A DNA stretch of 64,000 nt, from contig JAEUVU010000009.1 of the NCBI GenBank assembly GCA_016786725.1, forward strand, positions 49,277 through 113,276. The letters are read 5' to 3'. Position numbers and translations under genes: made by a program. The notes beneath the pieces are model-generated. The model worked only from the letters and a program-made list of their open reading frames with translations. It did no database searches and had not been told where the DNA came from. Shown here one piece after another: positions 9,646-18,106 of the stretch; the first letter of the stretch is position 1; the number at the start of each line of letters is the position of its first letter. The DNA comes from Ferruginibacter sp. (lineage in GTDB: Bacteria; Bacteroidota; Bacteroidia; Chitinophagales; Chitinophagaceae).

Positions 9646-10392
9646 CTAAAAGTCAATTCCCACCCACTTTTTCTTCTTCTTTTCGTATTTGTTATAATTG
9701 AAATTATAAAGTTTGCCGGGGCGGTGCGGTACATCCTGTTCCATCTCATCTATATCTACCAGGAAGTCCATCGCAAAGAATTTTTTGCGGAAATTCCGCC
9801 TGTCCATTTTTACATTTAATATGGCTTCGTAAACATTCTGCAGCTCACGCAAAGAGAATTTTTTTGGCAAAAGGCTAAATGCCAGCGGATGCTCCTGTAC
9901 ACGCCGTTGCAATTGTTCATAACTGCAATCCAGTATTTGCTTATGATCAAAAGCCAGGTCTTCTATTTCAGACACATCATGCCAGTGTAATTCGTTATCC
10001 AGTATTTTTAATTTATGATTCTGGATGTTGATGAGTGAATAATAAACTACTGTCACTACCCTTCCGGCCGGATGCCTGTTTAAACATCCGAAGGTTTTAA
10101 CCTGCTCCATATACACATTGTCGAGCCCGGTTCTTTGTTTCAATATCCGGCTGGCTGCCGCATCCAGTTCTTCATCGGGATCAACGAGGTCTCCCAACAA
10201 CGACCATTTACCCTGGAATTTTTTCAGGTCGCTCCTGATCAGTAATACCTTCAGCTTATTTTCATCAAACCCAAAAATCACGCAATCAACTGATAAGGCT
10301 ATCCTGTTGATACTTTCCACTTCGGATTGTATGGCCGAAAGGGATTTGATAATTTGTGCCTGGCTGGTTTGAGTTGTTTTGCTCATATGCAT
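9646..10392 (-). CDS. Nudix-fold transcriptional regulator (NrtR/AraR-like)
   Basis: 248 residues. The N-terminal half is a Nudix-hydrolase fold (about residues 30-165) and the C-terminal part a winged helix (about 175-240, with FSLRELQNVYEAIL and DRRNFRKKF, the hallmark of the NrtR group). The Nudix box region begins GDLVDPDEEL but continues RILKQRTGL, lacking the REUxEE glutamates needed for metal and catalysis, so the domain is probably a ligand sensor rather than a hydrolase. Bacteroidota use relatives of this family, such as AraR, to control sugar catabolism. It follows the amylase gene by 15 bases on the same strand and precedes susC, so it probably regulates the starch locus through the 17-bp palindromes. 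An alternative ATG lies at 10386. Confidence 0.88.
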   Translation of the reverse strand: MHMSKTTQTSQAQIIKSLSAIQSEVESINRIALSVDCVIFGFDENKLKVLLIRSDLKKFQGKWSLLGDLVDPDEELDAAASRILKQRTGLDNVYMEQVKTFGCLNRHPAGRVVTVVYYSLINIQNHKLKILDNELHWHDVSEIEDLAFDHKQILDCSYEQLQRRVQEHPLAFSLLPKKFSLRELQNVYEAILNVKMDRRNFRKKFFAMDFLVDIDEMEQDVPHRPGKLYNFNYNKYEKKKKKWVGIDF

Positions 10393-10407
10393 CTCAAAAA
10401 TTACGGT

Positions 10408-13400
10408 TTAGTGTTTAATAAATTTTACCACATTACCTCTCCGGTTTTGTATTAAACGCAGATAATAAATTCCTTTTGCCAGTTTATCCATCTGGTGGGT
10501 TACAGCCATTTGATACTGGCCCCTTATCTGGCTTGTTTTTAAAACTGTGGCAACATGTTGTCCCAGAGGATTAACAATCTCTATTGAAACATTTCCATTA
10601 TCGGCAATGAGGTAATCAATGATGGCCTGGCTGCTAACCGGGTTTGGAGATATTTTGATACCATAACCATCTCTAATGTTATTGATCTGGCTATTATGCG
10701 ACTGTGTAGTAAACTGAGATGTGGTGAAATTATTGGCCGGCAAAGTTGCAGAACAGTTTGTATGCACTCTCCAATCGTAAAATGTAGATTGGGTAAGATT
10801 TGATACAGATACTGAACCTGTAGTAATGCCGGTTGCAGCATTTATCCATGCACCGATACCTGAAACCCTGTAATCAACTGAATAAAAGTTGCCGGCAGTA
10901 ACATTCCAGTTAAATACAGCCGAGTTGGTAGTAATATTTGTTACAGAAAGCCCTGTTGCCGGTGAGGGTGTTGGCGTAACGGTAACATTTATTTCTGCTC
11001 TTGGCCCTTCGCCACAATTATTGCTCTGGCTTACATAATAAGCAGTATTACCTGCTGCTGCAGTAATTGGTGTTGGCGCTGTTGTACTGCCTGTACCACC
11101 CGTTGCAGTTGTGTACCATTTAAGATTTGTACCGGTTGCAGTTAAAGCTGTGGCTGTTGAATTCTGGCAATAAACAACCGGGCTTGTAACTGTTGGCGCT
11201 GCAGGCAGGCCTGTAACATTCACGGCAATTACAGCACGTGGGCTTTCGCAGCCACTTATGGTTTGTGATACATAATAGTTTGTACTGCCTGGAGCGGCTG
11301 TAGATGGTGTTGGTGCTGTTGCAGAACCTGTTCCGCCTGTTGCGGTTGTGTACCATAATAATGCAGTACCTGTTGCAGTTAATGGAACAGCTGTTGCGTT
11401 CTGGCAATAAGTAACCGGTGTTGTAACAGTTGGCGCTGCTGGTGCAGCATTGATATTTACTGTTATAGAACTGCGTGGGCTTTCGCAACCATTATTAGAT
11501 TGGCTTACATACCAGGTAGTGCTGCCTGCGGTAGCAGTAGATGGTACAGGTGCAGCTGCTGATCCTGTACCACCGGTTGCAACCGTGTACCACATAAGAT
11601 TTGTGCCCGTTGCAGTTAATGCAGGTGCAGTTACATTCTGGCAATAAGTGAGCGGACTTGTTACAGCTGGTGCTGCTGGTACTGCAGATACATTTACTAC
11701 AATTACTGCTCTTGGGCTTTCGCCACAACTCTGTGTTTGACTTACATAGTATGATGTGCTGCCAATTGCTGTTGTTGATGGTGTTGGTGCAGTTGCGCTT
11801 CCAGTACCGCCTGTTGCTGTTGTGTACCACAACAAATTAGTTCCGGTTGCAGTGAGTTGGGTTGCCACTGCATTTTGACAATAATTAACCGGGCTTGTTA
11901 CAGTGGGTGCCGGTGTACTTGCAGTAACATTTACTACAATTGGTAAACGTGCACTTTCGCAACTGCCAATGGTTTGTGTTACATAATAGGTTGTGCTGCC
12001 AATAGTTGTTGTAGATGGTGTTGGTGCTGTAGTACTGCCTGTGCCACCGGTTGCAGTTGTGTACCAAAGCAGATTACTACCCGTTGCCTGCAGTGGCGAT
12101 GCGGTTGCATTCTGGCAATAATTAACAGGGCTGGTTGCTGTTGGCAACGGTGTATTACATACAGGCACACTTACATAAATATGATATTCACCGGGCTGTA
12201 ATGTAATGCTTTGCAATGTTGAACTTAAAGTAAAATTACTTCCGGTGGCACCATTCAAAGCTGTACCGGTACCATTGCTGATATAATTTGTCCAATCGCC
12301 TGCTGCCTGAAAAGTAACAGGTTTGGTTTGGGCAATCACATCGAAGTTGGCTACAACTGTTACTTTTTTTCCAGCTGTGTTAGGATCAGCTATCTGGAAT
12401 ATTTTTACAAGGCCGCTGCTGAAATCATAATTAAATGCAGTGTTGTTGAAAATAGCCGGGTTATTCAATCGTAACTGGATAATACTCTTATAAGTGTTAT
12501 ACAGATGCACTCTTTCAGGAACAAGCATATATTCCCAATGCGGCGGCTTGTTTGCCACATTTGATCCTCCGAAGGTCAATGGTATATCATACCCTCTTTC
12601 TCCAAACTGCCAGATCATTTTAGGGCCGGGTACAGTAAAGAAAACAGTAGCAGCAGCTTCCTGCCTTGCCAATGCGGTATTAAGGTTGCGGACATTGTAA
12701 CTGCCATTTGAATTTCCAAAAGTTATATTCTTATACATCAGACGTTCTTCATCGTGGCTTTCCATATATCCCATTACACCGGGATTGCTGAAAGCACGCT
12801 GAGGGCTGTTGTATGAAATTGCAGAAATATCTGAATTGGCTACAAAGCCCATGGTACATTGGTTATAGGTAAAATTACTGTTACCCCATAACATAAAACC
12901 ATAGGCATTATATTCCTGCTCTTCCTGGCTGGGTTGTGTTCCTAAAAATTCAATGATCATGTAGGTGCCAGGATGCGCAGGAACAACTGCATCATAATAT
13001 CTTTTTAAGTTAGCCACACGGCTTGCATCGTAATTCTCAACTGTTGTTGTATTGGTTACGGTTTGCGTAAATCCCTTACCAAGATCCAGCCTGTAACCAT
13101 CTATCCGGTATTCATCAACCCAAAAATTTAATGCACGGCTCACCAGGTATTGTGTAGAAACCGCTGTATGATTGAAGTCGTTAAATACACTGTAAGGATG
13201 TGGAGCTGTGGGATTCAGCCAGGGATTGTTTGCTGCAGGCCTGTTGTTTACAGGGTCCCAATACATTTTTGCCTGTGGAGCATTACCGGTGCAATGATTG
13301 TACACAACATCCAGTATTACAGCAATTCCGTTCAGGTGGCATTTGTCAATAAATTCCTTCAGCTTGTTTTTTGTACCGTAATATTTATCAGGTGCAAAAA

Positions 13401-14745
13401 AGTAAGATGGGTTATAGCCCCAGCTCTCGTTTCCGTCAAATTCATTAATGGGCATCAGTTCTATTGCATTGATACCAATGTTTTTTAAATATTGTAAAGA
13501 GTCTATCAAAGACTGATAGCTATGCTCGGCCGTAAAATCCCTGATCAGTAATTCATACACCATCAGATTTTTCTTATCGGGCTTCACAAAATTATTTACC
13601 TGCCAGTTGTACTGCGGCTCAGCAGTTTGGATAATACCAACCTGGCCGGTTGTTAAACCGGTTGGATAAGGCTTAAGATTTGGATAAGTTACTGCATTTA
13701 TAAACTGGTCATCCGGATCCAATACTTTTTGTGTGTATGGATCAGCTATTTTAATAGTGTTATCGATCAAATATTGAAATCCATATTCCTGTCCGGCAGT
13801 AAGGCCTGTTAATGTTATCCAGAAATAATTTCCATCGGGTGTTTTGTTCATCTGGTAAGCACAATTACTTGCCCAGTTAGAAAAATCGCCAATAGCTATA
13901 ACATTGGTTTTGCCGGGAGCGTACAAAACCAACGTAACAGAAGTGTTGGAAATATAATTGATACCTTCTACCACACCACCAGGCAATGCTGCAACAGTGG
14001 TGGTAGGCGCTATATAAAAACTAAATGAATCTTTTACAGTTACAGAACCATTGTTACCTTCCAGAAAAACCTGGTGAGAACAGGCTGTTGCAATGGTTGG
14101 ATTGGCCGAAATAGTATTGGCATTGGTGGCAGTATTTATAGTTGTGCCATCAAGTTTTAAAGTAAGATTTGAATTTGCAGATGCAACACCAGTAATACTG
14201 ATACTTCCGCCCACAGCCACATTGATTGGTTCTACCCAGGGAATATATCTTGGCTCGAAAGGCGGGAGATTGAGGCGAACACCATATTCAGAGTTTCCGT
14301 AAACAGGTATATACATATCACTCACATCAGAGTTAACCTGCTTAAGAGAACCGGTTGCATTTCTGAAAATGGCAGTTACTTTTTTGATCGTTTCACCCAC
14401 AGGCACAGCAAAAAAAGTACGGATATTATTAATGGTATATTGATACTTGTTTGCACCAAGCGGTGTTGCTTTTGCCAGCGGGTCAGTTGACCCCCACGTA
14501 AATTTTACATACTTCCAGTCAGTAGGGCCTGTACTTAGATTGGTAATAACACCCACATGCACATACACATTGGCCGAATTGCCGCCTTCAAAATTGAGCA
14601 ATCCCTGGTTGCCCTTGTTACAGTCAACTGTAAAAACAAGATTGGAATTATCTACCGGAAATTCTGGAGTCCAGCTTAAAAGGCGTTGAGCGTTTGCTGA
14701 AATTACAAGACATACGATAGTTAGTGAAAGGAGAGCTTTCTTCAT
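10408..14745 (-). CDS. Secreted multidomain GH13 amylase/pullulanase with T9SS sorting domain
   Basis: 1445 residues: signal peptide ending near ANAQ, two Ig/carbohydrate-binding-like domains (about 20-255), a CBM48-like domain (about 258-385), a GH13 catalytic barrel (about 390-860), five tandem Ig-like repeats of about 78 residues (about 861-1259, each with YCQN and WYTTATGGTGS-like phrases), a fibronectin type III domain (about 1260-1345) and a C-terminal type IX secretion sorting domain (about 1365-1445, starting ISPNPVSS). The GH13 triad is present: Asp554 in DGYRLDLGKG, Glu599 in IIEFLG and Asp665 in ESHDEERL. It should act outside the cell on starch or branched glucans; pullulanase versus amylase cannot be decided from sequence. 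A 17-bp palindrome lies 15 bases before the ATG. The Nudix regulator follows after 15 bases, apparently in the same operon. Confidence 0.92.
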   Translation of the reverse strand: MKKALLSLTIVCLVISANAQRLLSWTPEFPVDNSNLVFTVDCNKGNQGLLNFEGGNSANVYVHVGVITNLSTGPTDWKYVKFTWGSTDPLAKATPLGANKYQYTINNIRTFFAVPVGETIKKVTAIFRNATGSLKQVNSDVSDMYIPVYGNSEYGVRLNLPPFEPRYIPWVEPINVAVGGSISITGVASANSNLTLKLDGTTINTATNANTISANPTIATACSHQVFLEGNNGSVTVKDSFSFYIAPTTTVAALPGGVVEGINYISNTSVTLVLYAPGKTNVIAIGDFSNWASNCAYQMNKTPDGNYFWITLTGLTAGQEYGFQYLIDNTIKIADPYTQKVLDPDDQFINAVTYPNLKPYPTGLTTGQVGIIQTAEPQYNWQVNNFVKPDKKNLMVYELLIRDFTAEHSYQSLIDSLQYLKNIGINAIELMPINEFDGNESWGYNPSYFFAPDKYYGTKNKLKEFIDKCHLNGIAVILDVVYNHCTGNAPQAKMYWDPVNNRPAANNPWLNPTAPHPYSVFNDFNHTAVSTQYLVSRALNFWVDEYRIDGYRLDLGKGFTQTVTNTTTVENYDASRVANLKRYYDAVVPAHPGTYMIIEFLGTQPSQEEQEYNAYGFMLWGNSNFTYNQCTMGFVANSDISAISYNSPQRAFSNPGVMGYMESHDEERLMYKNITFGNSNGSYNVRNLNTALARQEAAATVFFTVPGPKMIWQFGERGYDIPLTFGGSNVANKPPHWEYMLVPERVHLYNTYKSIIQLRLNNPAIFNNTAFNYDFSSGLVKIFQIADPNTAGKKVTVVANFDVIAQTKPVTFQAAGDWTNYISNGTGTALNGATGSNFTLSSTLQSITLQPGEYHIYVSVPVCNTPLPTATSPVNYCQNATASPLQATGSNLLWYTTATGGTGSTTAPTPSTTTIGSTTYYVTQTIGSCESARLPIVVNVTASTPAPTVTSPVNYCQNAVATQLTATGTNLLWYTTATGGTGSATAPTPSTTAIGSTSYYVSQTQSCGESPRAVIVVNVSAVPAAPAVTSPLTYCQNVTAPALTATGTNLMWYTVATGGTGSAAAPVPSTATAGSTTWYVSQSNNGCESPRSSITVNINAAPAAPTVTTPVTYCQNATAVPLTATGTALLWYTTATGGTGSATAPTPSTAAPGSTNYYVSQTISGCESPRAVIAVNVTGLPAAPTVTSPVVYCQNSTATALTATGTNLKWYTTATGGTGSTTAPTPITAAAGNTAYYVSQSNNCGEGPRAEINVTVTPTPSPATGLSVTNITTNSAVFNWNVTAGNFYSVDYRVSGIGAWINAATGITTGSVSVSNLTQSTFYDWRVHTNCSATLPANNFTTSQFTTQSHNSQINNIRDGYGIKISPNPVSSQAIIDYLIADNGNVSIEIVNPLGQHVATVLKTSQIRGQYQMAVTHQMDKLAKGIYYLRLIQNRRGNVVKFIKH
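10985..12160 (-). repeat. Five tandem Ig-like coding repeats in the amylase gene
   Basis: Five direct repeats with a period of about 235 bp inside the amylase gene. Each contains the codons for YCQN (visible on the + strand as ctggcaataa-like words near 11168, 11401, 11640, 11876 and 12111) and for a Gly-Thr-rich loop. Similarity at nucleotide level is high, so the copy number may vary among strains and assemblies may collapse here. The repeats resemble Ig-like domains common in secreted Chitinophagaceae and Cytophaga proteins and probably form a stalk between enzyme and sorting domain. Confidence 0.85.
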
Positions 14746-14760
14746 GTAGCAGGCATTTAA

Positions 14761-14777
14761 TGTGTAAAATTAACACA
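14761..14777. promoter_or_regulatory. Candidate operator 2, upstream of the secreted amylase gene
   Basis: TGTGTAAAATTAACACA: the same 17-bp spacing of TGTGT and ACACA half-sites as before susC and the MFS permease, 15 bases before the amylase ATG. It lies between two same-strand genes, which suggests an internal promoter at this point of the locus. Confidence 0.6.
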
Positions 14778-14812
14778 TTATTGCAATTCTCCAAAAATAA
14801 TTGCCAGTGTTG

Positions 14813-16663
14813 TTATTTTATCAGTTCAAACACGTTGCTGCGGTAGGTATCAAGCTTAATTTCCTTTAATTCTGTGGTAGCTCCTGTATTGATATTCTTC
14901 ATTTTAGAAAAGCCGTTTGTTCTTTCAGCAAATCTTTTCAGGTCTATCGTTTTTGTTTCTTTAGATGTGTTCATCACCACCATCACTGTTTGCTTATCAT
15001 CATATCTGAAATAAACATACACACCATCCTGCGGTACAAACTGCATCATTTTACCTGTTGTAATGGCAGAAGAATTTTTACGGTATTTTGCAAGCGTTGA
15101 AACATGATTCCATATCTCATTCTCTTTTGCATTCCTTCCTTCAGCAGTAAATTTATTCGTCTTGTCTTCTTTCCAGCCACCAATAAAATCCTGGCGTACA
15201 TAACCATCGTTAGGGCTTGTAGTGCCTGTCATGCCTATCTCTCCGCCGTAATAAAACTGCGGCACTCCCCTGCAGGTGAGCAACCAGTTAATGGCCGTTT
15301 TATATTTTTCAACATCTTCATTAACCACTGAGTAGAACCTGGCAATATCATGATTATCCAGGAAGATCACATTACGCATTGGATCTTTATAAACAAAATC
15401 CTGTGCCAATGCCGTGTACATTTTATTAATGCCATCTGTCCAGCCAAAATCTTTTGTCATAACATCGGTAATGGCCCACAAGGTTTGAAAATCAGTGGGT
15501 GCCTGAAGATTGCTTTTGAAAGGTATATTGTAATTATTCTGCGAAAAATAACTTTGATTGGGCACACCATGTACCCAGGTTTCGCCGAACATGGTAAGTT
15601 TTGGATACTCATCTTCCAATGCTTTATTGCAACGATTCATGAATGGAAGATCGTTATAAGCATAGGTATCAATGCGCCATCCGTCAATCCCAAATTCTTC
15701 CACTGTCCATAATGCATGCTGAATTAAAAAGTTGGCAACATAAGGATTGGCATGGTTCATATCAGGCATCAGCGGAACAAACCAGCCATCTGCCATCACT
15801 TTATAATCTGCTTTACTTGCATACGGATCAAAAAGGGTTTGGTCTTTGTAATTTGTCTGTGTATAAGAAGGCCATTGATGCAACCAATCCTTCATCGGCG
15901 GATCAGTTACTGTAAAATGATAAATGCCCACATGATTATACACGGCATCCTGTATCATCTTCATTCCCTTCTTATGTGCTGCATCCACCAGTTCGTGATA
16001 GGCTTTATCGCCGCCCAACCTCGGATCTACTTTATAATGATTGGTAAATGCATAACCATGTTCGGTACGGTTATCCATATCATTTTCAATTACCGGGTTC
16101 AGCCATAATGCTGTAACACCCAGCGATTGCAGGTAGTCTAATTTATTTTCAATTCCTTTCAGGTCGCCGCCGTGGCGGTTAAATACTGTGTCCCTGTTTA
16201 AAGTCTGGTCTCTCATTCCCGGCACACGGTCATTACTTTCATCGCCATTGCTGAACCGGTCTGGCATAATGAGGTACATAAAATCTTTTGAGGTAACACC
16301 TTGTGCATAAGAAGAACCATTCCCGGAACGGCGGGCTTTTATTTCAAATGGGATATCAAAAGAGGAATTAGCTTTATTTACTTTAATTTTTACCGTACCG
16401 GGTTTACATGAAGGAGCAATAGCAAGGTCAAGAAAAACATAATTGGGATTCTCTACCTTATTTGTTTTTACAAGTTTTACACCAGCGTAGTTGATGGTAT
16501 ATCCTTTAGCTGCATTTGCAATGGCATCGCCATGCACCATTACCTGCACGTTATTCCACTTCATGCCTGTCCACCAATGAGTGGGATAGCATTTATAACC
16601 ATCCTGCGAAAAGCCAGTAACAAAAAACAGTAAGGCAAAAAATGAAACCGAAATCTTTTTCAT
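14813..16663 (-). CDS. Periplasmic GH13 neopullulanase/cyclomaltodextrinase-like (SusA-like)
   Basis: 616 residues with a signal peptide (ending near TGFSQ) and no lipobox, so periplasmic. An N-terminal cyclomaltodextrinase-type domain (about 22-120) precedes the GH13 barrel (about 135-530), and a C-terminal beta domain ends the protein. The catalytic triad is visible: Asp332 in DGWRIDTY, Glu361 in FGETWVHG and Asp439 in LDNHDIARF. This domain plan matches SusA-type enzymes that break imported maltooligosaccharides into short sugars. The gene starts 2 bases after the MFS permease stop, so the two form one unit: cut in the periplasm, then cross the inner membrane. Confidence 0.92.
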   Translation of the reverse strand: MKKISVSFFALLFFVTGFSQDGYKCYPTHWWTGMKWNNVQVMVHGDAIANAAKGYTINYAGVKLVKTNKVENPNYVFLDLAIAPSCKPGTVKIKVNKANSSFDIPFEIKARRSGNGSSYAQGVTSKDFMYLIMPDRFSNGDESNDRVPGMRDQTLNRDTVFNRHGGDLKGIENKLDYLQSLGVTALWLNPVIENDMDNRTEHGYAFTNHYKVDPRLGGDKAYHELVDAAHKKGMKMIQDAVYNHVGIYHFTVTDPPMKDWLHQWPSYTQTNYKDQTLFDPYASKADYKVMADGWFVPLMPDMNHANPYVANFLIQHALWTVEEFGIDGWRIDTYAYNDLPFMNRCNKALEDEYPKLTMFGETWVHGVPNQSYFSQNNYNIPFKSNLQAPTDFQTLWAITDVMTKDFGWTDGINKMYTALAQDFVYKDPMRNVIFLDNHDIARFYSVVNEDVEKYKTAINWLLTCRGVPQFYYGGEIGMTGTTSPNDGYVRQDFIGGWKEDKTNKFTAEGRNAKENEIWNHVSTLAKYRKNSSAITTGKMMQFVPQDGVYVYFRYDDKQTVMVVMNTSKETKTIDLKRFAERTNGFSKMKNINTGATTELKEIKLDTYRSNVFELIK

Positions 16664-16665
16664 AC

Positions 16666-17991
16666 CTAATCTTTTTCTTTAATTAAGAAATAACAGATAG
16701 CAGCAGCAATGATCATCAAAACGCCACCAATCTGCACCGCAGCAAGCCTGTCATTGTTTAAAACATTTTTCATGATCCACCCAAAACCTAAGGAAGCAAT
16801 AATCTCTGGCAATACGATAAAAAAATTAAAGATGCCCATATAAACACCCACTTTATTTTCGGGTAATACACCGCTTAACATGGCGTAAGGCATTGAGAGG
16901 ATACTTGCCCAGGCAATACCAACGCCGGTCATGCAGACATATAGCATGTATTTATTTTCAACAAAAGCCACACTAATTAAGCCAATTGCTCCACACAATA
17001 AACACAAACTGTGTGTGAGCTTACGTCCCAGTTTACGTGCAATAGAAGGAAGAATAAAGGCAAACAAAAAAGTAACTACATTATAAAAAGCGAGTGTCAG
17101 TCCGCCAAAGCTTGTGCCCTGTCCATACAACGGATCCGTTTCACTGGTAGCATGAAAAATATTTCTGGCTACTGCGGTGTTGTAAAAGAACCACATCAAA
17201 AACAATCCCGGCCATGTGAAGAACTGTACGAGGGATAATATTTTCATGCGTTTGGGCATATTAGCAATGGCATGAAAAATCTCTTTGATTCCTGCCCCAA
17301 AACCGCTGTTGGACTTTTTCACTTTTTCCCTATAGCCAAGGTCTGCCGGCGGATATTCTTTTGAAGTAAGAACTGTGTATAATACTGCGCCGAAAAAGAA
17401 GAAAGCCCCTATATAAAAACTCCATTTAACATTATCCGGAATAATACCGCTGGCTGCAGTATCACTAAAATGCAACCAGTTCGTCATTATCCAGGGTAAA
17501 GCAGATGCGATGCTTCCCCCAAGCCCTATCATCAGGCTCTGCATCACAAATCCCTGCGTACGTTGATCTTCATTTAATTTATCAGCAACAAAAGCACGAA
17601 AAGGTTCCATCGCCACATTACCAAAAACATCCATGATCCAGAGTAAGCCTGCGGCCATCCATAACACGCTGCTATGCGGCATAAAAATCAAAGCGATGGT
17701 ACTGAAAATGGCGCCAATTAAAAAATACGGACGCCGTCTTCCAAATTTAGGGTGCCAGGTTCTGTCACTCATATAACCAATGATCGGCTGAACAATCAAG
17801 CCAGTTAATGGCGCTGCAAGAAAAAGCAAAGGAATTTCATCGGCATTGGCATGAAGATGTTCATAGATGGGCCCCATATTAGCCCGCTGCAGATCCCATC
17901 CAAACTGGATCCCGAAAAATCCAACACTCATGTTTATAATTTGCGAAAGACTTAGTTTGGGCTTTTTATCCAACTGGGCAATTTCAGACAT
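16666..17991 (-). CDS. MFS sugar transporter, probable maltose/maltodextrin permease
   Basis: 441-residue inner-membrane permease with about 12 hydrophobic segments. The loop between helices 2 and 3 reads GYMSDRTWHPKFGRRRPYF, the D-R...GRRRP signature of the sucrose/maltose (SUC, SLC45-like) branch of the major facilitator superfamily. It heads a two-gene unit with the periplasmic GH13 enzyme and has a 17-bp palindrome 27 bases upstream, so it very likely brings maltose or short maltodextrins into the cytoplasm. The exact substrate is inferred from context. Confidence 0.9.
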   Translation of the reverse strand: MSEIAQLDKKPKLSLSQIINMSVGFFGIQFGWDLQRANMGPIYEHLHANADEIPLLFLAAPLTGLIVQPIIGYMSDRTWHPKFGRRRPYFLIGAIFSTIALIFMPHSSVLWMAAGLLWIMDVFGNVAMEPFRAFVADKLNEDQRTQGFVMQSLMIGLGGSIASALPWIMTNWLHFSDTAASGIIPDNVKWSFYIGAFFFFGAVLYTVLTSKEYPPADLGYREKVKKSNSGFGAGIKEIFHAIANMPKRMKILSLVQFFTWPGLFLMWFFYNTAVARNIFHATSETDPLYGQGTSFGGLTLAFYNVVTFLFAFILPSIARKLGRKLTHSLCLLCGAIGLISVAFVENKYMLYVCMTGVGIAWASILSMPYAMLSGVLPENKVGVYMGIFNFFIVLPEIIASLGFGWIMKNVLNNDRLAAVQIGGVLMIIAAAICYFLIKEKD

Positions 17992-18018
17992 AGCAATCGT
18001 TTTTGTAATTAAAGCAAT

Positions 18019-18035
18019 TGTGTAAAAAATACACT
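18019..18035. promoter_or_regulatory. Candidate operator 3, upstream of the MFS permease gene
   Basis: TGTGTAAAAAATACACT: the 17-bp palindrome with one mismatch in the last base, 27 bases before the permease ATG. It shares the A-rich centre with the susC site. Confidence 0.6.
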
Positions 18036-18106
18036 TCGTTAAAAATACAATAAATAATTACCCTGCAAAAAATTATTCTGCTTTTGCTTAAAAGAATCCC
18101 TGCCTT

